Source: Tragulus kanchil
Lineage: Eukaryota > Chordata > Mammalia > Artiodactyla > Tragulidae
Assembly: GCA_022376925.1 (NCBI GenBank)
Contig: JAIOJX010000032.1
Location: 118,645,979-118,709,978 of the forward strand
Direction: 5' to 3'
DNA: 64,000 nucleotides
Shown: positions 12,288-23,010 of the stretch, piece by piece
How positions within the stretch are numbered: the stretch's first letter is position 1
Layout of the letters: the number at the start of each line of letters is the position of its first letter
Translations under genes and position numbers: made by a program
The notes under the pieces: model-generated
Database searches by the model: none
Told to the model about the DNA's origin: nothing
The model's input: the letters and a program-made list of their open reading frames with translations, nothing else

Positions 12288-12590
12288 GCTTCCCTGGTCA
12301 TCCAGTGGGTAAGGACACCGCCTTGCAGTGCAAGGGACGCCCGTTCGATCCCCGGCCTGGGAAGATCCCACGTGCCGTGGAGTGACTGGACGGATGTGTC
12401 CAATTAGCGAGCCACAGCTCTGGAGCGCATGCGCCCAGAACCGGTGCTCTGCAGCAAGAAAGGCCACCATGATGGGAGGCCCACATGGGCCAAAGAACAA
12501 AGATGGATGAAAACAGATAAATGAAAGACCAATAGAAGTGGCCCGCCTGCCCCTTCCCACTCCAACCCGCCTCCCGCAGAAAAAGAAAAG
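12288..12590 (+). mobile_element. CHR-headed SINE (same family)
   Basis: Plus-strand copy from ggcttccctggtcatccagtg to the C-rich end. The flanking target duplication is aaaagaaaagtaatgg (left at 12271-12286, right at about 12580-12595). Confidence 0.82.
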
Positions 12591-12811
12591 TAATGGAAAA
12601 CAAGTTCATTCTTTTCACTATGTTTTTTGTTTCAGAAAAATAATTGTTTTTCATAAAACATGTTGCTCATGTTAACATGTAATATGTTTATTATTTTTGT
12701 TTTTAAATGAAGCAATAATTATAATTTAAGTGTCTCCATTTTAATTTCTAATATGGTACTTTTCAGAAAATAGAATCTACACAAATGAAGCTCTTGAGTC
12801 CTCAGTTGATT

Positions 12812-13139
12812 TTTTTTTTTTTTTTTAAGATTTATTTATTTATTTGGGCGGGGGTCGGGTTGGGGAGGGAGGGGAGCGGGCAGGCCACTTCTATTGGTCT
12901 TTCATTTCTCCATTTTCATCCGTCTTTGTTCTTTGGCTCCTGTGGGCCTCCCATCGCGGTGGCGTCTGTTGTTGCAAAGCGCCGGCTCTGGGCGCATGCG
13001 CTCAGAGCTCCGGCTCGGTGATTGGACACATCGGTCCAGCCGCTCCACGGCACGTGGGATCTTCCCAGGCCAGGGATCGAACCGGCGCCCCTTGCACTGC
13101 AAGGCGGTGTCCTTACCCACTGGACCACCAGGGGAAGCC
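12812..13139 (-). mobile_element. CHR-headed SINE (same family), full length
   Basis: Minus-strand copy with a long T run at the left and target duplication cctcagttgattttt on both sides. Little divergence from the other copies suggests recent insertion. Confidence 0.85.
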
Positions 13140-13244
13140 CCTCAGTTGATTTTTAAGGCACACACACAACTACACCCTTCACGCCATTACTACACCTATC
13201 AAAATGGGCAATAAACCCTTGATATTATTTGATATTCAGTCTAT

Positions 13245-15451
13245 GTTCACATGCTTTCTATGGTGTCAAATATGACTTTTTATTAATGGTTTGTTCAAAC
13301 ATGGATTCAAACAAGGAACACATATTTCATTTTGCGGTTAAATTTCTTGTGTCTTTATTTCATAATGATTCCTCTGCCCTTCTTTCAAAAGCTTTCCTTT
13401 CACCCTTGATTGATGGTAAACTGTCTTAAACAAAGGAATACATTCTGGATTTGGCCAATTATATTCTTGTGGTAAGATTTATTTCTCTATTACTCAGATT
13501 TCCTAAACTGAAAAGCTAGAAGTTAGATTAGATTCAGGTCTACTTCTGAGCTGTGTGCCCAGGCTGAGAGTCTTAACCTTACTGTATCCCAGTCTTCTGA
13601 CTAGTAAATTTTCCTTTTATGGCCTCTATCCTTCAGTATGTGGGATCTCAGTTCCCTGGCCAAGGACGGACTCTGTGACCCTGACATCGAAAGCGCGGAG
13701 CCCTACCCACTGGACCGTCAGGGAATTCCCTTTACTAGTAAATCTTTTTACATTTCTTTTTAATATTTTCAGGAAAATAGACTTTTTAGATTTTTATCAT
13801 AGCCGCAAACAAAAGAATAGTATATAAATCAGTCACTTTACTTTTATGAAGTAAGTTATACTTCATTTATTGTTATTATAAAATATTGGCTATATTCTTT
13901 GTGGTACACAATATATAATGTAGCTTATTTATTTTATATACAATAGCTTGTCTCTTACTGGTAAACTGAGGATAAGAATGGTAACTCCTTCACTGAGTGT
14001 AAAGATTAAATTAGTTAAAACATGTAAAATACTTAGAACTGTGCTTTATACCCAATGAAATTGAAAGTCTTAGCTGTTTAGTCATGTCTGATTCTTTGCC
14101 ACCCCATGGACTGTAGCTCACCAGGCTTTTCTGTCCATGAAATTTTCCAGGCAAAACACTGCAGTGGGTAACCATTCCCTTCTCCAGGGGATCCCCCCAA
14201 CCTGGGGATCAAACCCAGGCCTCTCATACTGCAGGCGGATTCTTTTCCATCTGAGCCCCCAGGGAAGGCCTTATATGCAATAAATAGTAGGATAATAATA
14301 AATTATTATTATTGAGGAAAGTCTCCAATGGCAAAAATAAAAAATAGTAGGAGAAAACTACAATATAGTTCACATGCTTTCTATGGTGTCAAATATGACT
14401 TTTTATTAATGGTTTGTTCAAACATGGATTCAAACAAGGAACACATATTTCATTTTGCGGTTAAATTTCTTGTGTCTTTATTTCATAATGATTCCTCTGC
14501 CCTTCTTTCAAAAGCTTTCCTTTCACCCTTGATTGATGGTAAACTGTCTTAAACAAAGGAATACATTCTGGATTTGGCCAATTATATTCTTGTGGTAAGA
14601 TTTATTTCTCTATTACTCAGATTTCCTAAACTGAAAAGCTAGAAGTTAGATTAGATTCAGGTCTACTTCTGAGCTGTGTGCCCAGGCTGAGAGTCTTAAC
14701 CTTACTGTATCCCAGTCTTCTGACTAGTAAATTTTCCTTTTATGGCCTCTATCCTTCAGTATGTGGGATCTCAGTTCCCTGGCCAAGGACGGACTCTGTG
14801 ACCCTGACATCGAAAGCGCGGAGCCCTACCCACTGGACCGTCAGGGAATTCCCTTTACTAGTAAATCTTTTTACATTTCTTTTTAATATTTTCAGGAAAA
14901 TAGACTTTTTAGATTTTTATCATAGCCGCAAACAAAAGAATAGTATATAAATCAGTCACTTTACTTTTATGAAGTAAGTTATACTTCATTTATTGTTATT
15001 ATAAAATATTGGCTATATTCTTTGTGGTACACAATATATAATGTAGCTTATTTATTTTATATACAATAGCTTGTCTCTTACTGGTAAACTGAGGATAAGA
15101 ATGGTAACTCCTTCACTGAGTGTAAAGATTAAATTAGTTAAAACATGTAAAATACTTAGAACTGTGCTTTATACCCAATGAAATTGAAAGTCTTAGCTGT
15201 TTAGTCATGTCTGATTCTTTGCCACCCCATGGACTGTAGCTCACCAGGCTTTTCTGTCCATGAAATTTTCCAGGCAAAACACTGCAGTGGGTAACCATTC
15301 CCTTCTCCAGGGGATCCCCCCAACCTGGGGATCAAACCCAGGCCTCTCATACTGCAGGCGGATTCTTTTCCATCTGAGCCCCCAGGGAAGGCCTTATATG
15401 CAATAAATAGTAGGATAATAATAAATTATTATTATTGAGGAAAGTCTCCAA
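13245..15451. repeat. Duplication B: 13245-14328 and 14368-15451
   Basis: 1084-base copies separated by 39 filler bases (14329-14367) whose parts resemble sequence near 15496-15525, downstream of the second copy. Confidence 0.95.
14066..14271 (-). mobile_element. Bov-tA SINE, minus strand, repeated at 15189-15394
   Basis: Antisense Bov-tA body and head (gtcatgtctgattctttgcc, cttctccaggggatcc). The second occurrence belongs to duplication B. Confidence 0.82.
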
Positions 15452-16286
15452 CTTAAAAGCCAGAGACCAAAATATACAACAGAAACAATCTAGGATGTAG
15501 GAGAAAATGGCAGAAAACTACAACTGATAGCTTCAGAAACATGAAATAAAAGAAGATCCTGAACCCACAACACAAAAACAAGGGACTACCTAAAGGAAAG
15601 TCAGAGAGCCAGAAAAAACAGTTGAAAATTAAAATTTTATAGCAAAAATGAACAAATTCAACAGAAAAGCTACAGGGCAAAGTTCAGAAAAATCTTTTAT
15701 AAAGTTAGAATAAACGAAACCGAGAGATGAAAAATGACGGGGAAAAAAAAAAAAAGGAAATCTAACACAGAGAAAATTTCCCAGAATTGAAGACTGTTTC
15801 CTGATTGAAAGGGACCACTGAGTACCTACTGCAATGCATGAAAAAGATTTACTTACATTATTATTACTTATCATGATGAAGGTTCAAAACATCAAGAAGA
15901 AAGGGAAAAAAATGTATATGTCCTAAAAGCTTCCAGAAACAAGTGAACAAACAAAAATCACATAGGAAGTAACAGAAATCAGAATAGATCAGATGTCTCA
16001 GAGTCTAGCCACATGAGAAGATAGATGACAATGGATCAATGTCTCTAAAATTCTGAGGGAATACAACTAGAGAAGAGCCTGCAGCAGCAGTAAAAACCCA
16101 GAATAGCCAAAAATAAATAAATAAATAAAATTATAAAAAATAAAATAAAATAGTACAGCAAAGTGATTACAATGTTAAGATTTAAAAATAATAATAAAAA
16201 AAATAAAATAAAATACTGAGGGAAAATGATGTCCAATCTGGAAGTGTGCACCCTGTCAAACTGTCAATCAAATGTGAGAGCAAGCC
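15452..16286. other. AT-rich non-coding stretch with A/T simple repeats
   Basis: Contains (TAAA)n-like runs at about 16108-16215. I see no gene. Confidence 0.55.
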
Positions 16287-16524
16287 TTTTTTTTTTTTTT
16301 TTTTTGGCCACTTGTATTGCTCTTTCATTGATTCATCTTTGTTCTTTGGCCTGTGCGGGCCTCCCATCGCAGTGGCCTCTCTCATTGCAGAACTCTGGCT
16401 CTGTAGTTTGACATATCTGTCCAGCCGCTCCGCGGCACGTGGGATCTTCCCAGGCCAGGGATCGAACAGGCGCCCCTTGCACTGCAAGGCTGTGTCCTTA
16501 CCCACTGGGCCACCAGGGAAGCCC
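16287..16524 (-). mobile_element. CHR-headed SINE (same family), shorter tail
   Basis: Minus-strand copy flanked by gagagcaagcc on both sides. It lacks the C-rich run of the 3' body. Duplication C begins inside this SINE. Confidence 0.82.
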
Positions 16525-16589
16525 TGAGAGCAAGCCATTTTTAGACAAGCAAGATTTCAAAAATGTACCTCCCATGAACCTATGCGTGC

Positions 16590-16805
16590 ATGCTAAGCTA
16601 CTTCAGTCGTGTCCAACTCTTTGCAACCCTATGGACTGTAGCCCGCTAGGCTCCTCTATTAGTGGAATCTATCACGAAAGAATCCTAGAGTGGGTAACCA
16701 TTCCCTTCTCCAAGGGATCTTCCTGACCTAAAGACTGAATCCACATTTCTTAAGCCTCTTGCATTGGCTGGAGGGTTTTTGACCCCTAGTGCCACATGGG
16801 AAGCC
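16590..16805 (-). mobile_element. Bov-tA SINE, minus strand, repeated at 17685-17900
   Basis: cttcagtcgtgtccaactct and cttctccaagggatcttcc in antisense order. The second occurrence belongs to duplication C. Confidence 0.8.
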
Positions 16806-17149
16806 CCTCCCATGAACCTATCCTGGGGAAATAACTGGAAATAACTCTCTCCAAAATGAGAGAATAAACCACAAACAGGAAGACCAAGAAGAAAACAGTC
16901 GTAGCAAACAGCAACTCACTTGATCTTCCTAACAAGTTTCTAAATCAAGAAAGCTGCCATCACCAGCCTTACTTTTCCAAATGAAAACTGAGGCTCAGCA
17001 AGTTACAACGCTAGCCCAAGTTTGAGCTCTCTCCCTTCAAAGCTTACCAGCTTTCCCAGGGTAAAAAAAAGAAGAAGAAAAAAGAAAAAGAAAAAGAAAA
17101 AAAAAACAGGAAAAGCTTCAGCTACTGGTACTCAGCCATCCCAGCTCCA

Positions 17150-17580
17150 GCTCCAGTCCAGGTACCCACTCGAGGACTACAGATTCGCTTTCTGCGCCCG
17201 CGCGAGCCGGCCTGTGGGCGGGGCCTCGGCACGCCGACACGCCCTCCGTTCCCCGGCCACGCCCCTCTCCCCGCCGAATCCGAGGCGTGGCGGGCTCGGA
17301 CTACAGGCCAGGAGGTAGGGGAAGGTGAGGGTCCACGCTTGGGGTCTAGTCCGCGGCGCGAGGGCGCCGAAGTCCTGAAGCCGGGGAGGAAAGGCGCCAA
17401 CTCCTGAGCGCCGCCCGCCTCCCGCCGCCATTTTGTACCGGGAGCGGGCGGCGGCGGGAGGGACGCTCCCCTGGGGCCGGGCTTGGGCCCGGGCGGGGCG
17501 GTGGCGGAGGGCGGGCCCCACGGGCCGTAACCGACTGGGAGGGCCGGGGTGGGGTCCTGAGGTTGGCGGCTGCGTGATGC
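17150..17580. promoter_or_regulatory. CpG island, likely SVBP/ERMAP bidirectional promoter (copy 1)
   Basis: Sharp rise in G+C and CpG compared with the flanks, with GC boxes (GGGGCGGGGC-like runs near 17216-17222 and 17492-17498) and CACGCCC elements. A GCCGCCATTTTG element at 17424-17435 is a good YY1-type core-promoter motif; read on the minus strand it is CAAAATGGCGGC, the orientation usual just downstream of a start site, which would suit minus-strand ERMAP transcription. No TATA box is evident. Assignment to ERMAP rests on known human gene order, where ERMAP and SVBP lie head to head; no ERMAP coding exon is visible here. Confidence 0.7.
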
Positions 17581-18236
17581 AAGGCTGTGTCCTTACCCAC
17601 TGGGCCACCAGGGAAGCCCTGAGAGCAAGCCATTTTTAGACAAGCAAGATTTCAAAAATGTACCTCCCATGAACCTATGCGTGCATGCTAAGCTACTTCA
17701 GTCGTGTCCAACTCTTTGCAACCCTATGGACTGTAGCCCGCTAGGCTCCTCTATTAGTGGAATCTATCACGAAAGAATCCTAGAGTGGGTAACCATTCCC
17801 TTCTCCAAGGGATCTTCCTGACCTAAAGACTGAATCCACATTTCTTAAGCCTCTTGCATTGGCTGGAGGGTTTTTGACCCCTAGTGCCACATGGGAAGCC
17901 CCTCCCATGAACCTATCCTGGGGAAATAACTGGAAATAACTCTCTCCAAAATGAGAGAATAAACCACAAACAGGAAGACCAAGAAGAAAACAGTCGTAGC
18001 AAACAGCAACTCACTTGATCTTCCTAACAAGTTTCTAAATCAAGAAAGCTGCCATCACCAGCCTTACTTTTCCAAATGAAAACTGAGGCTCAGCAAGTTA
18101 CAACGCTAGCCCAAGTTTGAGCTCTCTCCCTTCAAAGCTTACCAGCTTTCCCAGGGTAAAAAAAAGAAGAAGAAAAAGAAAAAGAAAAAAAAAACAGGAA
18201 AAGCTTCAGCTACTGGTACTCAGCCATCCCAGCTCC

Positions 18237-18760
18237 AGCTCCAGTCCAGGTACCCACTCGAGGACTACAGATTCGCTTTCTGCGCCCGCGCGAGCCGGCC
18301 TGTGGGCGGGGCCTCGGCACGCCGACACGCCCTCCGTTCCCCGGCCACGCCCCTCTCCCCGCCGAATCCGAGGCGTGGCGGGCTCGGACTACAGGCCAGG
18401 AGGTAGGGGAAGGTGAGGGTCCACGCTTGGGGTCTAGTCCGCGGCGCGAGGGCGCCGAAGTCCTGAAGCCGGGGAGGAAAGGCGCCAACTCCTGAGCGCC
18501 GCCCGCCTCCCGCCGCCATTTTGTACCGGGAGCGGGCGGCGGCGGGAGGGACGCTCCCCTGGGGCCGGGCTTGGGCCCGGGCGGGGCGGTGGCGGAGGGC
18601 GGGCCCCACGGGCCGTAACCGACTGGGAGGGCCGGGGTGGGGTCCTGAGGTTGGCGGCTGCGTGATGCTCGGGCTCCCCCCGTCCCCGCTCCGAGGCTTC
18701 AGCCGGCCGGTCCCCTTGGACCGTGGTGTCCTCATAATTCTGGCGGTGCCATGCAGGATG
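18237..18760. promoter_or_regulatory. CpG island, second copy (duplication C), with its downstream edge
   Basis: Repeats the island at 17150-17580 nearly base for base, including the YY1-type element at 18512-18523, then continues into the GC-rich shoulder that copy 1 lacks. It is probably the same genomic island counted twice. A fragment of its right-hand part appears a third time at about 19729-19900. Confidence 0.65.
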
Positions 18761-19123
18761 CAGCGTGGGAAACGGTGTAGGAAACCGTTCATCTGGCTCT
18801 TCGCGTTTGGTGCTCACTCGGCAGGTGGTGGGAGGAGCCGGGGAATGGACTGCTGTCCCATTGAGCAGATGGGGAAAACAGGCTCACAGAGGGGACGAGA
18901 TTTCTCTAGAGACACCCAGCGAAGTGGTGGCAGAGGATTCAGGCCTTGTGCCTCCAATGCAGCGTTCTTTCCTCCAGGCCCCTCTGCCTTACCTGCCAAA
19001 GGAAGGGGCTGAGGTAAGGCCTGAGGGAGTGGGACTTCGTGCATTCCTTTTTTCTTTGTTTTTAGATCAGTCTTCCCCTGTATCATCCAGGTTAGAGTTG
19101 ACTAAGTGTACGGAAGCCAAGTC

Positions 19124-19237
19124 ATGGATCCACCGGCACGTAAAGAAAAATCCAAAGTTAAAGAGCCTGTCAGCAGAGTGGAGAAGGCCAAGCAGAAATC
19201 AGCCCAGCAGGAGCTGAAGCAGCGACAGAGAGCAGAG
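19124..19237 (+). CDS. SVBP: SVBP coding exon 1 of 2 (residues 1-38), copy 1
   Basis: Small vasohibin-binding protein, a cytosolic peptide that folds onto VASH1/VASH2, stabilises them and makes them active tubulin carboxypeptidases (removal of the C-terminal tyrosine of alpha-tubulin). The frame opens [11 protein letters not shown] and runs on through a Lys/Gln/Glu-rich stretch to RQRAE, the start of the long vasohibin-binding helix. The exon is 19066-19237: the acceptor follows a T-rich tract ending TTTTTAG, and the donor is GAG|GTGAGA at 19237/19238. The 38 codons end in phase 0, matching the next exon. I recognise it by close match to mammalian SVBP; differences from the human protein as I recall it are conservative (for example Ser10, Pro15). 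Confidence 0.93.
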
Positions 19238-20231
19238 GTGAGAGTGAGGAGGGCCTGTGCACCTGGAGTTTGCTGGGGATGCTGCTGGGTGAGGGAGAGC
19301 GGAGACCCGTATAGGGGAGCTCCCCCTGCCTCCAGCCAAAAACAGAGCTCTCCCGGGTGTCCAGAGGAGATCAGGAAGGACCAGATGGTGAGCTGGCAGA
19401 CCTGAGTCACATGGCATGTGGCAGGACCCCTGACCAGTCCCAGGTAGTCTCTAGATGACCCCAGGTGCAGGTAGAGGCCTGAGGGAAGGAAGAAAGGAGA
19501 GACAGAAGGGAGATGTAAAGGGAGTCCGAGAGCAAGTGTCAGACACCCTAGCACAGATGTCCTGGACGCAGCCTGCAGAGTACCTGCTCCTAATTCACAA
19601 GTAGAGGCCCAGGCTCTACACCACACACCCCGTTGAATATTTTACTTTAGTATTTAACATCAGGAAAAAGCTTACTGCAGTCTTTCCCCTTTCCCTCTTT
19701 CTATTTCTTTTGTTTCTTTTTAGAAATTTAACCGACTGGGAGGGCCGGGGTGGGGTCCTGAGGTTGGCGGCTGCGTGATGCTCGGCTCCCCGTCCCGCTC
19801 CGAGGCTTCAGCCGGCCGGTCCCCTTGGACCGTGGTGTCCTCATAATTCTGGCGGTGCCATGCAGGATGCAGCGTGGGAAACGGTGTAGGAAACCGTTCA
19901 TCTGGCTCTTCGCGTTTGGTGCTCACTCGGCAGGTGGTGGGAGGAGCTGGGAATGGACTGCTGTCCCATTGAGCAGATGGGGAAAACAGGCTCACAGAGG
20001 GGACGAGATTTCTCTAGAGACACCCAGCGAAGTGGTGGCAGAGGATTCAGGCCTTGTGCCTCCAATGCAGCGTTCTTTCCTCCAGGCCCCTCTGCCTTAC
20101 CTGCCAAAGGAAGGGGCTGAGGTAAGGCCTGAGGGAGTGGGACTTCGTGCATTCCTTTTTTCTTTGTTTTTAGATCAGTCTTCCCCTGTATCATCCAGGT
20201 TAGAGTTGACTAAGTGTACGGAAGCCAAGTC

Positions 20232-20345
20232 ATGGATCCACCGGCACGTAAAGAAAAATCCAAAGTTAAAGAGCCTGTCAGCAGAGTGGAGAAGGCCAAG
20301 CAGAAATCAGCCCAGCAGGAGCTGAAGCAGCGACAGAGAGCAGAG
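20232..20345 (+). CDS. SVBP: SVBP coding exon 1 of 2, duplicate copy
   Basis: Same 114 coding bases as 19124-19237, with the same acceptor (exon start 20174) and donor (20345/20346). It lies in the second unit of duplication D. The coding bases match exactly while the flanking intron differs in homopolymer lengths. If both copies were truly present, a transcript joining them would carry the first 38 residues twice, in frame but with a second untranslated leader in between; I regard the copy as an assembly repeat, not a second exon. Confidence 0.85.
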
Positions 20346-20753
20346 GTGAGAGTGAGGAGGGCCTGTGCACCTGGAGTTTGCTGGGGATGCTGCTGGGTGA
20401 GGGAGAGCGGAGACCCGTATAGGGGAGCTCCCCCTGCCTCCAGCCAAAAACAGAGCTCTCCCGGGTGTCCAGAGGAGATCAGGAAGGACCAGATGGTGAG
20501 CTGGCAGACCTGAGTCACATGGCATGTGGCAGGACCCCTGACCAGTCCCAGGTAGTCTCTAGATGACCCCAGGTGCAGGTAGAGGCCTGAGGGAAGGAAG
20601 AAAGGAGAGACAGAAGGGAGATGTAAAGGGAGTCCGAGAGCAAGTGTCAGACACCCTAGCACAGATGTCCTGGACGCAGCCTGCAGAGTACCTGCTCCTA
20701 ATTCACAAGTAGAGGCCCAGGCTCTACACCACACACCCCGTTGAATATTTTAC

Positions 20754-22919
20754 TTTAGTATTTAACATCAGGAAAAAGCTTACTGCAGTCTTTCCCCTTT
20801 CCCTCTTTCTATTTCTTTTGTTTCTTTTTAGAAATTTCAAAATACAGAAAAACAGAATATTATAACAAACACCTACCTGGGTACTCAACACTCCAGATTG
20901 GCCATGTTTAACATTTTGTCATATTTGCCTGAAGTCTTTTTTAATAAAAATTACATGTAAATTTGAAATCCCCTTTCTCCATTTCCTGTCTTATACCTTT
21001 TTTTTCCCTGCCTATGGATAAATACAATTTTTTCAAATACTTATACACTCAAGTATATTAGTAGATATTCTTGAACAATATAAAACGTTCTTTTGTGTTT
21101 TAGAATCTCACATGAAGGGGCTTCCCCAGTGGTCCAGTGTGTAAGGACACCGCCTTGCAGTGCAAGTGCTATCCCTGGCCTGGGAAGATCCCACATGCCC
21201 GGAGCGACTGGACCAATGTGTCCAGTTACCGAGCCGGAGCTCTGGAGCGCATGCGCCCAGAGCCGGGGCTCTGCGACAGCAGAGGCCACCGCGATGGGAG
21301 GCCCACACGGGCCAAAGAACAAAGATGGATGAAAATAGATAAATGAAAGACCAATAAAAGTGGCCCACCGCCTCCCTCCCTCCCCACCCCTGCCTCACCC
21401 CACCCCCCCCAAAAAATCTCACATGAAGCTAACTGCATGTTTTATTTTTTGCTATGTTTTTAAGAACTGTTTTTGTTAATGTAAGAATCTAGTTTATTTC
21501 TCATCACTGTTTATCGTAACAATATTTATGAATCCACTTTAGTATATTTTCCTGGTCCGACAGTGATGAATGTTTAAATAATTTATAAACTTTTTTTTTT
21601 TGCTGTTACCATGCTACAGTGAAAAACTTTGATGTCTCTTTTGGCACCTCTATTGGAATTCTCATAAGGCATATATAACTAGAAGTAGAATTATTGGGCT
21701 TCCCTGGTGGATCAGCAGTAAAGAATTCACCTGTGATGTGGGAGATGAGGGTTCTGAACATCCCTGGGTCGGCAAGTCCTCTGGAGGAGGGCATGGCAGT
21801 CCACTCCGGTATTCTTGCCTAGACCTAGAACCCAGGGTAGGGTCCATGGAGTTTAGTATTTAACATCAGGAAAAAGCTTACTGCAGTCTTTCCCTTTCCT
21901 CTTTCTATTTCTTTTGTTTCTTTTAGAAATTTCAAAATACAGAAAACAGAATATTATAACAAACACCTACCTGGGTACTCAACACTCCAGATTGGCCATG
22001 TTTAACATTTTGTCATATTTGCCTGAAGTCTTTTTTAATAAAAATTACATGTAAATTTGAAATCCCCTTTCTCCATTTCCTGTCTTATACCTTTTTTTTC
22101 CCTGCCTATGGATAAATACAATTTTTTCAAATACTTATACACTCAAGTATATTAGTAGATATTCTTGAACAATATAAAACGTTCTTTTGTGTTTTAGAAT
22201 CTCACATGAAGGGGCTTCCCCAGTGGTCCAGTGTGTAAGGACACCGCCTTGCAGTGCAAGTGCTATCCCTGGCCTGGGAAGATCCCACATGCCCCGGAGC
22301 GACTGGACCAATGTGTCCAGTTACCGAGCCGGAGCTCTGGAGCGCATGCGCCCAGAGCCGGGGCTCTGCGACAGCAGAGGCCACCGCGATGGGAGGCCCA
22401 CACGGGCCAAAGAACAAAGATGGATGAAAATAGATAAATGAAAGACCAATAAAAGTGGCCCACCGCCCCCTCCCTCCCCTCCCCACCCCTGCCTCACCCC
22501 ACCCCCCCCAAAAAATCTCACATGAAGCTAACTGCATGTTTTATTTTTTGCTATGTTTTTAAGAACTGTTTTTGTTAATGTAAGAATCTAGTTTATTTCT
22601 CATCACTGTTTATCGTAACAATATTTATGAATCCACTTTAGTATATTTTCCTGGTCCGACAGTGATGAATGTTTAAATAATTTATAAACTTTTTTTTTTT
22701 GCTGTTACCATGCTACAGTGAAAAACTTTGATGTCTCTTTTGGCACCTCTATTGGAATTCTCATAAGGCATATATAACTAGAAGTAGAATTATTGGGCTT
22801 CCCTGGTGGATCAGCAGTAAAGAATTCACCTGTGATGTGGGAGATGAGGGTTCTGAACATCCCTGGGTCGGCAAGTCCTCTGGAGGAGGGCATGGCAGTC
22901 CACTCCGGTATTCTTGCCT
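20754..22919. repeat. Duplication E: 20754-21820 and 21852-22919
   Basis: About 1.07 kb copies with 31 filler bases (21821-21851). T, A and C runs differ in length. Confidence 0.95.
21120..21417 (+). mobile_element. CHR-headed SINE (same family), repeated at 22213-22511
   Basis: Plus-strand copy in SVBP intron 2 with target duplication aatctcacatgaag. The second copy (duplication E) differs mainly in the lengths of C runs. Confidence 0.82.
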
Positions 22920-23010
22920 GGAGAGTCCCATGGAAAGAGAAGCCCCATGGGTTACAGCCCATAGGGTCACAAGGAGTCAGACACACTGAAGTGACATAGC
23001 AGTAGCAGAA
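22793..23010 (+). mobile_element. Bov-tA SINE, plus strand, with partial copies at 21694-21820 and 23997-24110
   Basis: gggcttccctggtggatcagc, tggaggagggcatggcagtcc, tcacaaggagtcagac. Duplications E and F meet inside this element, so its middle 20 bases occur three times. Confidence 0.82.

Larger units (their letters stand above)
9936..13165 (+). mobile_element. hAT-Charlie-type DNA transposon fossil, opened by nested insertions
   Basis: Left end begins cagcagttctcaacatggg, a Charlie-like terminus. Pieces of a decayed hAT transposase gene follow in order: 9936-10655 (including aaatgtgtcaacatttgaaagatc, then gaaaagtccattgg), 11197-11325 (agattccatgctgcgataac, aagctaccacttgtcaag), 11990-12150, 12595-12811 and 13139-13165. 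Gaps are filled by an L1M-type fragment itself opened by a BovB end, an L1 3' end, two adjacent SINEs and another SINE. The order and strand of all pieces agree, so they were one element. Reading frames are broken throughout. Confidence 0.7.
16484..18668. repeat. Duplication C: 16484-17578 and 17579-18668
   Basis: About 1.09 kb copies joined at shared gc. The A/G-rich run near 17070-17105 is several bases shorter in copy 2 (18165-18194). It doubles the SVBP/ERMAP CpG island. Confidence 0.95.
18616..20837. repeat. Duplication D: 18616-19728 and 19729-20837
   Basis: About 1.11 kb copies. Copy 2 loses bases in G and C runs (for example ctcgggctcccccc against ctcggctcccc). It doubles the first SVBP coding exon and overlaps C by 53 bases and E by 84. 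Confidence 0.95.

Noticed and set aside
1..17000. ERMAP coding exons on the minus strand
   Set aside because: I looked for the signal-peptide, IgV and B30.2 sequences and found none; only the promoter is supported by position.
17177..17608. Long minus-strand frames across the SVBP/ERMAP CpG island (143-175 codons)
   Set aside because: GC-rich promoter sequence; the frame differs between copies and runs through the duplication joint.
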